This document shows positions 54,024 through 63,758 of a stretch of 64,000 nucleotides of DNA, one piece after another (the first letter of the stretch is position 1; every line of letters starts with the position of its first letter). The position numbers were made by a program, and so were the translations under genes. The DNA comes from AP-15 sp963702685. GTDB lineage: Bacteria; Pseudomonadota; Alphaproteobacteria; ATCC43930; CGMCC-115725. The notes under the pieces were generated by a model. It was not told the DNA's origin, ran no database searches, and saw only the letters and a list, made by a program, of their open reading frames with translations. The stretch spans positions 124,001 to 188,000 of the forward strand of contig CAVPDQ010000006.1 of assembly GCA_963702685.1 (NCBI GenBank), given 5' to 3'.

Positions 54024-55874
54024 ATGGCTTACATTTTCAAAGGACGGCTCTGCGGCTACATCTGCGCCGAGTGCCCGGAGCCCCTGTCGGTGGTGACGTT
54101 GCGGCTCTACCGCAGCCGCGCCGAGCAGAACGTGACCGCGCTTGCCGCCGCCGACCCGAAGCAGACCCTGGCGGTGCTGGGCGATGCCGAAGCAAACGCC
54201 AAGGCTTCGGCGCTGCTCGCCGAAGGCTCGACCGACGCCGACGGCAATTTCAGCATCGCCATCGACGAGGGGCGCGGCTACCGCGGCGAAGCCTTCGAGA
54301 TCGACATCTATTGCGGGACGGTGCCGCACCGCAAGCCGACGCCGACGCCGCCGCAGCCGCGGCAATTCTCGCTCACGATCCTGCAGCCGTCCTGGCGGCC
54401 GGCGGAGGGCGACTTTGTCGCCGCCTGGGAGTACTGCATACCCCAGCGCATCTGGTGCTACCTGCGCGGGCTGTTCGGCGCCTGGACCATCTGCGGCCGG
54501 ATCACCGTCTGCGACACCAGAAACCCGGTCGGCGGGGTGCGGGTGCGCGCTTTCGATGTCGACTGGCTGCAGGACGACGATCTGGGCTCGGCGGTGACCG
54601 ACGGCGACGGCCGCTTCCGCATAGACTACACGACCGCCGATTTCCAGAAGACGATCTTTTCGCCCGGGCTCAATGTCGAGCTGATCGGCGGGCCCGACCT
54701 TTATTTCCGGGTCGAGACCCTGGCCGATACGCCCCTCCTGGTCGAGCCGCGCGCGCGCGGCCGCCAGCCCGACCGCGAGAATGCCGGCCCCTGCTTTTGC
54801 GTCGATTTGTGTCTGAGCGAGCAGCCGCCGGTCGACACCGACCCGCTGCCGGTGTTCACCGCGGTCGGCGGCTACCAGTACCTGACCGACATCGGCTCGA
54901 CGCCGCCCGGCAGCGGCCTCGGCGCCGCGGACAACCGCGCCTTTTTCGCGACGATGCGCTTGAACGGCATCTTGTCGAAAAAATTGAACGGCAACCCGAT
55001 GGAGTACCGGTTCGAGGTCGCCACCACCGATCCGGACGGCCAGAACCCGGTCGGCTGGGCGCCGGTCGCGCCGGCCCAGATCGCACGCACCATGATCGGC
55101 ATCTGGGAGCATTTCGCCCCGGCCTTTCCGGGCGACCCGAACCCGGTCAAGACCAAGCTCTACACGGTCAACGGCACGCCCGGGCCGAACGAGCTCGTCG
55201 CCGCCTTCACCGCCGACGGCTTCGTCGAGGTGCCGCAGGAGAGCAACGTCTTCGGCCCGACCGGCTTCTTCCAGCCGAACGGCAACATGATCAACCTGAT
55301 CTCGCCGTCGATCGCGGCTTGGGGCTCGGTCAATGAGACCGGTGTCCTGGCCGGGCAGAGCGCCACCTCGGGCGGCCAACCCTTGGCACAAGACCGCCAC
55401 TTCGCGATCCGCATGAAGGTGCGCGAGCAGGGAACCGCCGGGCCCGGCACCGACGCCGGCATCTGCCAGCACATCGCGATCGACAACACCGGCTACGACA
55501 ATGTCGTGCATCACCCGTCCTGGGCCGGGTTCACCGACCCGCCGGGGACGATCGGGGTCAGGCTGCTCGACATCCAGCAGCTGCTGGCGAATGGCTGCGT
55601 CGAGATCACCAACGCGCTCGACGTGCTGTTCACCGCCGCACATCCCAATCTCGGCGCCGTCTCGGTGTCGATGACCGGCCCCGGCGGGCCCTACAGCTTC
55701 ACCCTGCCGCCGGCGGTCACGGGCGAGCGTTTCGGCACCGCCCCCGCCAGCTTCAGCGTCGCCGCGCTGCAGCCCTGCGCCTACATCGTCACCTTGGAGG
55801 TCCAGCTCCTGCTGACGACCGGCGACGGCGTGCCGAGCGACCTCTTCGACCAGATCGCCTTCTGCAAGCAATAG
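54024..55874 (+). CDS. Large protein with transthyretin-like/carboxypeptidase-regulatory domains, function unknown
   Basis: A 616-residue protein without signal peptide. Two beta-sandwich segments of the transthyretin-like or CarboxypepD_reg type are seen at about 1-100 (CGYICAECPEPLSVVTLRLY, STDADGNFSIAIDEGRGYRG) and 150-225 (ICGRITVCDTRNPVGGVRVR, AVTDGDGRFRIDYTTADF). Cys10, Cys14 and Cys17 form a C-x3-C-x2-C group. The middle and C-terminal parts (VGGYQYLTDIGSTPPGSGLG, ALQPCAYIVTLEVQLLL) have no recognised fold; they may be further beta-sandwich units. A GGGAGG site precedes ATG 54024. I recall similar proteins in other bacteria but no function. Confidence 0.75.
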   Translation: MAYIFKGRLCGYICAECPEPLSVVTLRLYRSRAEQNVTALAAADPKQTLAVLGDAEANAKASALLAEGSTDADGNFSIAIDEGRGYRGEAFEIDIYCGTVPHRKPTPTPPQPRQFSLTILQPSWRPAEGDFVAAWEYCIPQRIWCYLRGLFGAWTICGRITVCDTRNPVGGVRVRAFDVDWLQDDDLGSAVTDGDGRFRIDYTTADFQKTIFSPGLNVELIGGPDLYFRVETLADTPLLVEPRARGRQPDRENAGPCFCVDLCLSEQPPVDTDPLPVFTAVGGYQYLTDIGSTPPGSGLGAADNRAFFATMRLNGILSKKLNGNPMEYRFEVATTDPDGQNPVGWAPVAPAQIARTMIGIWEHFAPAFPGDPNPVKTKLYTVNGTPGPNELVAAFTADGFVEVPQESNVFGPTGFFQPNGNMINLISPSIAAWGSVNETGVLAGQSATSGGQPLAQDRHFAIRMKVREQGTAGPGTDAGICQHIAIDNTGYDNVVHHPSWAGFTDPPGTIGVRLLDIQQLLANGCVEITNALDVLFTAAHPNLGAVSVSMTGPGGPYSFTLPPAVTGERFGTAPASFSVAALQPCAYIVTLEVQLLLTTGDGVPSDLFDQIAFCKQ

Positions 55875-55930
55875 GCCGTTGCGCGCCGCTCTCCGGACGA
55901 GGGCGCTCTCTCTCGTCGTTCGCCGGGGCG

Positions 55931-55953
55931 GGGAGGGGGCCCCGCCCCCTCCC
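55931..55953. terminator. Very stable GC hairpin after the transthyretin-like gene
   Basis: GGGAGGGGGC and GCCCCCTCCC pair around a three-base loop 57 bases after the stop codon. There is no U tract directly after it. It may be a terminator or part of a dispersed repeat that continues to about 55990. Confidence 0.45.
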
Positions 55954-56110
55954 TGACCCTCCCGCGCCCACGGGGCCGGGAAAATTTTGGGTTCCCTCCC
56001 AGGCGAGCGTGGACGGGCCTTCTGTTGGTTTATAGGCCGCGGCGCCGCGTGGCCCGCGATGGGGCAGCGTTTCAACGATCTGCCCCCGCGTGCCGAACGA
56101 TCCGGAGGAG

Positions 56111-56487
56111 ATGATGAAGTCCGTCCTTACCGCAGCGAGCTTATTTATATCGTTCGTATTGTTTTTGCCTTCATCGTTTGCCGAGACAGCAAGGGACCTC
56201 GTAGGCACCTGGAAATACGTCGTCAACGAGACGACCAAGCAAGACGGCAGGACCAAGTGATAGTCTTTGCTGCCTCATCGACTTTGTAGACGCCATAGTA
56301 AGCTATTGAATTGTACACGTTGCTTTTGTATTCTTCTGGTGTTCCGATCGACGCAGCAACTTTCCCCAACTGGTATGGTGCGACGCAACAACGGCATTTT
56401 TCTATCAATGGCGATGAGCTGCGCCTCACAAATCAGGTGGGGTCGAGCGGCGGATCGGTTCTGTCGGTCCTCAAGCGGCTAAATTGA
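56111..56487 (+). pseudogene. Lipocalin-like protein gene with an inverted internal segment
   Basis: On the plus strand, GGAGGAG and ATG 56111 start a signal peptide (MMKSVLTAASLFISFVLFLP) and the lipocalin-like beginning ARDLVGTWKYVVNETTKQDG. The plus strand resumes further on with ATFPNWYGATQQRHF, SINGDELRLTNQ and a stop at 56487, the normal end of this family. The part that belongs between them, GTPEEYKSNVYNSIAYYGVY then KVDEAAKTIT, is present only on the minus strand at about 56256-56346. So roughly 90 bases are inverted, and about 35 codons that should precede them are missing. The region is AT-richer than its surroundings (22 G+C in 60 at 56281-56340). Confidence 0.75.
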
Positions 56488-56796
56488 CTGGCATGCGTGT
56501 TGTCGGCGTGGCGGCCGAGCGCGTCGGCGGGCAGGCGTCGGCGGCAATGGCAACTTGGAGCGATAGCCGTGGCCCAGCCGCTCCGGCCTTTGCCGGAAGG
56601 CACAGACGGCGTCAAGTGCCTGCTTCCTGCCACTAGCGGAAGGCGAGCGGATGAGGCGATTACACGGGGATGACGCCGGGGCCGCGAGGAGGGGCCGCAG
56701 GACCGGCGGTTGCTCCTCGCCGCGCGGCTATTTACCGGCGGGCCGGCGGGCGGCTACGATCGCGCCCAGCCCCCAATCCCGAAGAGGACTGCCGCG
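56488..56796. other. Intergenic region without recognised features
   Basis: 309 bases between the lipocalin pseudogene and the metallo-beta-lactamase gene. I see short GC-rich inverted stretches but no gene, repeat or clear promoter. Confidence 0.5.
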
Positions 56797-57670
56797 ATGC
56801 CTACCAGCTTTACCGTCAACGACATGACGATTCACCGAATTGTCGAGCAGGAGGCCGGCTTTACCCCGATCCTCGAATTCCTGCCGAGCCTGAGCCCGGA
56901 GCGGCTCGACGAAAACCGCTCATGGCTGGTGCCCACAGCACTCGACCCGGCCGGCATGGCGGTGCTGTGCTTCCAATCCTATGTCGTCAAGACGCCGCAC
57001 CACACGATCCTCGTCGATGCCTGCATCGGCAACGACAAGAATTTCCCGCACCGGCCGACCTGGCACCGCAAGACCGACAGCAACTGGATGGGAGCGCTGA
57101 ACGCCGCCGGCGTCGGGGTGGACGACATCGACTTTGTCATGTGCACGCATCTGCACGGCGACCATGTCGGCTGGAACACGCGGCGCGAGAACGGCCGCTG
57201 GGTCCCGACCTTCCCCAACGCCAAATATCTCTTCTCGAAAAAGGAATACGAATATTGGGAAGGGGTGGACCGTGAGACCCCGCTCGACCCGATGCGCGAC
57301 AGCGTCTTGCCGATCATCGAGGCGAAGAAGGCCGAGCTCGTCACCAGCGACCATGCGCTCAACGACCACATCCGGCTGGTCCCGACCCCCGGCCACACCC
57401 CCGACCATTTCGCGGTCTCGGCCGGGCGCGGCGGCGAGCGCGCGGTCTTCACCGGCGATTTGATCCATTCGCCGATCCAGGCGCGCTATCCCGACCTCGT
57501 CATGCGCGTCGATTACGACCCGCAGCAGGCAGCCGCCACCCGCCGCGCCTTTCTCGAGCGCTACTGCGACACCGACACGCTCGTGCTGCACGATGCACTT
57601 CCCCTCGCCGTCCGTCGGCCACATCAAGCGCTGGGCCGACGGCTTCCGCTGCGCGCCCCTCGCCGGCTGA
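56797..57670 (+). pseudogene. MBL-fold metallohydrolase, frameshifted near the C-terminus
   Basis: A 290-residue metallo-beta-lactamase-fold hydrolase of the quorum-quenching lactonase-like or ribonuclease Z-like superfamily. The N-terminus is TSFTVNDMTIHRIVEQEAGF; metal motif CTHLHGDHVGWN (HxHxDH), the next His in VPTPGHTPDHFAVS, Asp in VFTGDLIHSP. The last part is broken: one extra G near 57592 separates RYCDTDTLVLH from MHFPSPSVGHIKRWADGF and CAPLAG, which ends at 57670. Before the shift the enzyme is normal. GAAGAGGA precedes ATG 56797. The substrate is unknown. Confidence 0.85.
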
Positions 57671-57740
57671 CCCGCGCCGCACGCCCACAGGAAGCCCCTC
57701 CCAACCCTCCGCCGCAAGCGGGAGAGGGTTCAAGCGGCTC

Positions 57741-57764
57741 CCCTCCCCCGTAGGCGGGGGAGGG
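57741..57764. repeat. GC hairpin CCCTCCCCCG...CGGGGGAGGG
   Basis: A perfect inverted repeat followed by TTAGGGTGAGG, placed between the converging metallohydrolase and repeat-rich protein genes. Similar to 17948-17968, so part of a dispersed repeat family that could terminate transcription in both directions. Confidence 0.65.
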
Positions 57765-57776
57765 TTAGGGTGAGGC

Positions 57777-60700
57777 CTACGCGACAAAGGTGATGTCGCT
57801 GGCGGTGAGCAAGGGGTGGTTGGTCAAGGTGGCGATCTCCAGGCGCGAGCTGCCGTGCGCGTCGCCGTGCGCGTCGTAGAACAGGTGGCCGTTGCTCGTG
57901 TCATAGGCAAAGCGCTGGGCGTTGGTGGTGAACGTGCCGGAAGCGTTGGTGGCGAACAGGGTCGCCGCCTTGGGGCTCGACCCGAGCGAGAAACCGGCCT
58001 TGCTGAACGCGAGCTTGTCGGTGTTGTGCCGAAAATCGGCGATCGTGTTGTGTGTCCGGCGTCTTGGCCGTGCCCTTCTCCGTCAGCTCGAACCGATCCG
58101 CGCCGGCCGCCGCCGGTCATGACCGCATTGCGCCCGGCGATCAGCGTGTCGGCGCCGGCGCCGCCTTTCATCACCACCTGGTCCGCCGCCGCTACCCCGG
58201 CCTCGCTGATCGTGTTGCCCTTGCTGCCGCCATCGACCGTGATGACCTTGCCGATCACCCCGGCGAAATTGGCGGCGGCAAGGGTCAGCGTGTTCGTGCC
58301 GCCATTCGCCAGCTTGTAGATCTCGACCCCGCTGACCCGCCGGCGGCGACCGTGCCGGCGGTCGTCATCAGCAGCTCGTTGCTGCCGGCCCCGCCCTTGA
58401 CCTTGTCGGTCGCCGTCAGATCGGCATGCGAGAATTTGAAGACGTCGTTGCCGGCGCCGCCGGTGAAGACATCCTTCCCGGCGCCGCCGATGACGGTCAC
58501 CCGGTTGCTGCCGGTCAGAGCCGCCGCATCGACGGTGTTGCCCTTGCTGCCGCCATCGATGGTGATCGTCCGCCCGGTGACATCGGCAAAGTTGGCATCG
58601 GCCAGGGTCAGAACGTCGCCGCCGCCGCTCGCCAGCTTATAGGTCTCGACCCCGCTGATCCCACGGGCCGCGACCGTGCCGGCGGTCGTCACTTTGAGCG
58701 TGTCGGCGCCGCCTGCGCCCTTCACCGTCACGCTCGGCAGGGTCGCCGCCGCCAGCGCGACGGTGTCGTTGCCGGCGCCGCCCTCGATCACCGCGGTGTG
58801 GCCGGAGGCCAGCGGCGACACCGTGACCCGGTTTCCCGCCGCCCCGCCGACGATCGTGATTTTGGCGGCTGCAAAATCGAAATTTGCGTTGGTCAAGGTC
58901 AGCGTGTTGCTGCCGGCGCTCGCCAGCCTGACGGTCGGGAACCCGGATACGCCGGACAGGTCGATCGTGCCCGAATCGGTGACGGCCAGCGCACCGTGGC
59001 CGTTGCCGCTGATCGTGACCTTGCTCAGCGCCGCCGCCAGCGTATCGACCGTCCAGGCCGCGCCGCCCTCGACCACGATCGGCGAAAACCCGACATACTG
59101 GCTGCCGATCGCCGACAAGGTGGCGGCGCCGGATTTTCCGGCCAGCTCGAGCGTGCCGCCGCCGCCCACCGCCTTGCCGACGAGCTTGCTGCCGGGCTCC
59201 ACGATCAGCGTGTCGCTCGCTGCCGAGAATTGCACAGCGATGCCGCCCGTCCCGTTGGTGCTGGCAATCGTGCCGTGATTGTCGACGGTAACGCCGACCG
59301 TGCCATAGGCCTGGATGCCGATGCCGCCCTCGATCGTTCCGGCGCCGGCGTTGCTGACGGTCCCGCCGGCCCAAAGGACGATACCCGCGCCCGCAGGGCC
59401 GCTGTAGCCACCGCCGCCCGACCCGCCGGCAACGATTCCCGCATTGACGACACTGCCGCCACCCGAGAGGACGATCCCGATGCCGCCGGACCCGCCGCCC
59501 GATCTGGCGCCGGCCCCGCCGCTGCCACCGGACCCGCCGGCGATCACCCCGGTGTTGCTGATGACGCCGCCGCCCGACAGGCTGATCCCGGCGCCCCCGG
59601 CCCCGCCGCCGATGGCTCGGCGCGTAGTAGCCGGCGCCACCGGCGCCGCCGCCGATCGTGCCGGAATTCGTGATGCGGCCGCCCGCCGACAGGGTGATCC
59701 CGGCGCCGCCGGCGCCGCCGATCCCGGCGCCTACGTAGCCCCGCTGGCGGCGCCACCGGCGCCGCCGCCGATCGTGCCGGAATTCGTGATGCTGCCGCTG
59801 CCGGACACGCTGATCCCGGCGCCGCCGGCGCCGCCGACGCCGGCGCCCTCGTAGAACCGCGCTGGCGCCGTGCGCCGCCGGCGCCGCCGCCGATCGTGCC
59901 GGTGTTGTCGATGCGGCCGCTGCCGGACATGCTGATCCCGGCGCCGCCAACACCGCCGGGTTGGTCGAAGCCGCCGCCACCGGCGCCGCCGCCGATCGTG
60001 CCGGTGTTGTCGACGCTGCCGCCGTCCGACAGGCTGATCCCGGCGCCGCCGCTGCTGCCGCCGCCGAGGACGAAGCCGGTGCCGCCAGCGCCGCCGCCGA
60101 TCGTGCCGGTGTTGGTGATTCTGCCGCTGCCGGACACGCTGATCCCGGCGCCGCCATTGCCGCCGGGGGTACCGAAATATGAGTCATTGGCCCCTCGTTG
60201 AAGTTGCCGGCGCCACCGGTGCCGCCCTCGATTGCGCCGGCATTGGCGACGCTGCCGCCGCCCGAAAGGCTGATCCCGGCGCCCCCGGTGGCGCTGGCGC
60301 CGCCGGCGCCGCCCTCGATGGTGCCGGTGTTGGTGATGCTGCCGCCGCCCGACAGACTGATCCCGGCGCCGCCAGCGCCGCCGTAAAGCCGGCGCCGCCT
60401 GCCGCCCTCGATGGTGCCGGTGTTGGTGATGCTGCCGCCGCCCGACAGATTGATCCCGGCGCCGCCAGCGCCGCCGCCGGTGCCGAAATATGAGTAAAAT
60501 GGCCCCTCGAGTGAAATAGCCGTCCCCGCCGCTGCCGCCCTCGATTGCGCCGGCATTGGCGACGCTGCCGCCGGCCGACAGGCTGATCCCGGCGCCGCCA
60601 TTGCCGCCATTCAGGTAAGACGGTGCCGTGCCGCCGCCTGTGCCGCCCGCGATGGTGCCGGTGTTGGCAATGCTGCCGCCGGACAGGTTGATCCCGGCGC

Positions 60701-61135
60701 CGCCATTGCCATTCGAGCCGGCGGCAATGGTGCCGGTGGTGACGATAGTGCCGGTCGCCGCCTGCTGCCGCCCTCGATGGTGCCGGCATTGGCGATGCCG
60801 CCGCCGCTCGACAGGCTGATCCCGGCACCTCCGTCGCCGCCATTCGGGCTGTCGGAAGTGCCGGCGCTGCCGGCGGCGCCGGCGATCAGCGCCGTCGTGT
60901 CGGCGGTTGTGCCGTTGGTGATCGTGCCGCCGGCCTGGAGCGCGACCCCCGCCGCACCCGGCGTCGATGCCGCGACCCGGCCGAGATTGAGGAGCGTGTA
61001 GGCCGTCACGGTTCCGCCGACCAGCCCGACGCCGCCGACCGAGCCCGCCGGGCCGATCGTGACCCCGGCATTGACGCCGCTCAGCACATAGCCGGTGGTG
61101 GCATAGCTGCTGTTGTTAATGTATTTGCTCGACAT
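57777..61135 (-). pseudogene. Repeat-rich type I-secreted surface protein (RTX-like), several frameshifts
   Basis: Reading from ATG 61135: MSSKYINNSSYATTGYVLSG, then a Gly/Ala-rich array of about twelve units with the core GGAGISLSGGGSITNTGTIEGG split over three frames, then a longer clean frame (58285-59640) with adhesin-like strands and RTX nonapeptide-like units (VIEGGAGNDTVALAA, VIGGAGKDVFTGGAGNDVF), and finally, after further shifts, a typical T1SS C-terminus ending at 57777 (RLEIATLTNHPLLTASDITF then VA). No signal peptide is seen, as expected for type I export. At least five shifts are needed to make one protein of about 1,100 residues. No exporter genes are nearby except the TolC-like gene. 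Confidence 0.75.
57780..57855. repeat. Direct repeat, copy 1 (3' end of the RTX-like gene)
   Basis: A 76-base sequence that recurs at 61355-61430 with three mismatches, identical over its first 46 bases. It encodes the last residues of the secreted protein (LEIATLTNHPLLTASDITF). Confidence 0.93.
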
Positions 61136-61188
61136 CGGCGCTCCCCGTCGCCGCGTCATTGGCGCGCAGCGGCTTTCGCAATTTCCGG

Positions 61189-61217
61189 ATAATAAAGTAC
61201 AATCTAAGATTTTACAA
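61189..61217 (-). promoter_or_regulatory. Promoter of the RTX-like gene
   Basis: On the minus strand TTGTAA (61212-61217), a 17-base spacer and TATTAT (61189-61194) form a plausible sigma-70 promoter 54 bases before ATG 61135, in an AT-rich patch that stands out from its surroundings. Confidence 0.5.
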
Positions 61218-61351
61218 CGCCATTCATCGGCAACGCTGCCGGCAGATGCCGAGGATCGAGGCGATTTGCTTTCTTTCCGGGAGCTGCGGCGGCGCCATAA
61301 GGATGCCGCCGCAAAGCTTTGCAGACCACCTTCCCTGGCGGAGCGGCCGCC

Positions 61352-61450
61352 TCACGCGACAAAGGTGATGTCGCTGGCGGTGAGCAAGGGGTGGTTGGTC
61401 AGGGTGGCGATTTCCAGGCGCGTGCTGCCGGCGGCGTTGCCGCGGGCATC
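61352..61450 (-). pseudogene. C-terminal remnant of a second RTX-like protein
   Basis: The minus-strand frame ends GNAAGSTRLEIATLTNHPLL then TASDITFVA, the same C-terminus as the RTX-like gene, but it has no repeat or N-terminal part upstream. It looks like the tail of a deleted paralogue located directly upstream of the intact-length copy. It contains direct repeat copy 2 (61355-61430). Confidence 0.75.
61355..61430. repeat. Direct repeat, copy 2
   Basis: Matches 57780-57855 with three mismatches in 76 bases. The pair of direct repeats flanks the whole 3.4 kb repeat-rich gene and could mediate its deletion or duplication. Confidence 0.93.
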
Positions 61451-61582
61451 GACCAAAATCCTAGACCAAAATCCTCGTGGGACCTTGGCGATCCTGGCGG
61501 CCTTGCTGCAAAAGAGCGCAAATCGGCCGGCCGGGCGAAACCGATCGCCCTCGACCGGCACGCGCGGGTCGAGCCTGCCGCC

Positions 61583-63704
61583 TCACATCGGCCGGCCGGG
61601 CTTGGCCTGGCGCAGCGGGGTGTTGGTTTCGGCGAGCCGGCGCAACAGGGCCGAGGGCGCCCAGCGCTCGCCGTAGCGCTGGTGCCAGGCCGCGATCTGG
61701 CGGTAGACCTCGGCGACGCCGATCGTGTCGGCCCAGTACATCAGCCCGCCGCGGTAGCGCGGAAAGCCAAAGCCGTTGAGCCACATCACGTCGATGTCGC
61801 TGGCGCGGTAGGCCTTGCCCTCCTCCAGGATCTTGCAGGCTTCGTTGACCGAAGCGAACAAGCAGCCGGCGCAGGATTTCCTCGTCCGAAAAGCTGCGCT
61901 GCTCGACGCCCATCTCGGCCGCTTTTTCCCTGATGGCGCGCGCGACCTCGGGGTCGGGATAGGGCGTGCGGTCGCCGGGTTCATAGCGGAACCAGCCGGC
62001 CCCGGTCTTTTGCCCCAAGCGGCCCATCTCGACGATCAGATCGGCGATCGGCAACTTCCTGTAGTTCGGGTTTTGCGCGGCGCGGCGCTGGCGGCTGTCA
62101 TAGCCGATGTCGAGACCCGACAAATCCGAGGTCGCAAACGGCCCGATCGGATAGCCGAAATCGACCATGACCTTGTCCACCTGCTCGGGCAGCGCCCCCT
62201 CTTCGAGCATGATGGTCATCTCGGTGCCGAAGGGCGTGCGGCTCCTATTGGCGACAAAGCCGTCGCCATTCCCGGCCATGGCGCTGACCTTGCCGATCTT
62301 GCGGCCCAAATCCATCGCCGTCGCCAAGGTGTCGGGCGCGCTCTTGGCGCCCTTTACGGCCTCGAACAATTTCATGACGTTGGCCGGGGCGAAGAAATGC
62401 GTGCCGCAAACGTCCTGCGGTCGCCCGGTCGCGTTCGCCATGATGTCGATGTCGATGCCTGAAGTGTTGGTGTAGAGGAGCGCGCCCGGCTTCATGACCG
62501 CGTCGAGCTTTTTGAAGACCTCCTCCTTGACCGGGATGCGCTCGAACACCGCCTCGATCACGACGTCGCAATCCTTGATGTCGTCATAGCCGGTGACCGG
62601 CTCGATCAAGCCCATGCGGCGGTCCATCTCGGCTTGGCTGAGGCTGCCGCGGCGGATGCTGGTTTCGTAATTGGCGCGGATGCGGGCGAGGCCGCGGTCG
62701 AGCGCGTCCTGGCTCGCTTCGAGCAACTTCACCGGGAAGCCGAATTCGGCAAAGCTCATCGCGATGCCGCCGCCCATCGTGCCGGCGCCGACGACCGCCG
62801 CATTCCTGATCGGGCGCAATGGCGTCGAGCGCGGGATGTCGGGGAGCCGCGCCACCTCGCGCTCGGCGAAAAAGGCATAGCGCAAAGCGCGCGCTTCGTC
62901 CGAATTTTCGAGCTCGTCGAACAGCTCGCGCTCGCGCCGCACACCGTCGTCGAACGGCATATTGCAGGCGTTTTCGACCGATTGGATGGCGTGATAGGGG
63001 GCCTTCTGGTTGCGCGCGCGGCGCGCGATCGACCGGCGCATCGCCTCGAAGACGCCGGGATCGGCCTGGGCCTCGGCGAGCTTGCCGTCACGGTCGCGGA
63101 TGCGCGGCACCGGCAGGTCGGCGACGCGGCGGGCAAAGGCGATTGCCGCCTCGCGCAGATCGCCGCCCGCCGGCACCAATTCGTCGATGACGCCGAGAGA
63201 ATGAGCTTCCTCGGCCGGCACATGGCGGCCGGTGACGATCATGTCGAGCGCCGCCTTGGGGCCGATCAGCCGCGGCAGGCGCTGCGTCCCGCCGCTCCCC
63301 GGAATGATGCCGATCAGCACCTCGGGGAGCCCGACCTTGGCGGAGGGCACGGCGATGCGCCAGTTCGAGGCGAGGGCGATCTCGAAGCCGCCGCCCAAGG
63401 CATAGCCGTGGATCGCCGCGACCACCGGCTTCCGGCTCGCATCGAGCACCTGGTGCGGGCGCCGCCCTTCGATGGGCGGCGGCCGGTTGGTGCCGAACTG
63501 GCGGATGTCGGCGCCGGCGATAAAGCTCCGCCCCGCCCCGATCAATACCATCGCGTGGATCGAGGGGTCGGCATTGCCGCGCTCGACACTCTCGACAATG
63601 CCCTCGGGCACGCCGGGCGACAGCGCATTGACCGGCGGGTTGTCGATCGTGATGACCCCCACCCCGTCCACATTCTCAAACCGAACCAACGTGTTTTCGG
63701 GCAT
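61583..63704 (-). pseudogene. FadJ-type enoyl-CoA hydratase/3-hydroxyacyl-CoA dehydrogenase, frameshifted
   Basis: A bifunctional beta-oxidation enzyme. The N-terminal crotonase domain shows GAGRSFIAGADIRQFG, HGYALGGGFEIALASNWRIA and GLPEVLIGIIPGSGGTQRLP (catalytic Glu pair); the NAD domain shows AAVVGAGTMGGGIAMSFAEF, DVVIEAVFERIPVK, NTSGIDIDIMA, GTHFFAPANVMKLFE and GFVANRS. The C-terminal domain is split: ends at FSDEEILRRL in one frame and continues LFASVNEACKILEEGKAYRA, DIDVMWLNGFGFPRYRGGLM in another. One extra base at 61860/61861 is responsible. It oxidises acyl-CoA chains. ATG 63704 follows GGAGGGA. The gene is likely functional if the shift is an error. Confidence 0.88.
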
Positions 63705-63758
63705 GTCATGTCCCTCCGGATAAATTCACCAGTGAGGCAGCGAGGCAATGAGATTTCC

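Noticed and set aside
53961..56075. A 704-codon minus-strand frame opposite the transthyretin-like gene
   Set aside because: Composition is that of a shadow frame and it spans the intergenic hairpin; the plus-strand frame has a ribosome site and domain structure.
59440..60850. Regularly spaced repeats that could look like a CRISPR array
   Set aside because: The repeats are coding (GGAGISLSGGGSITNTG units), contiguous and without unique spacers, and no cas genes are present.
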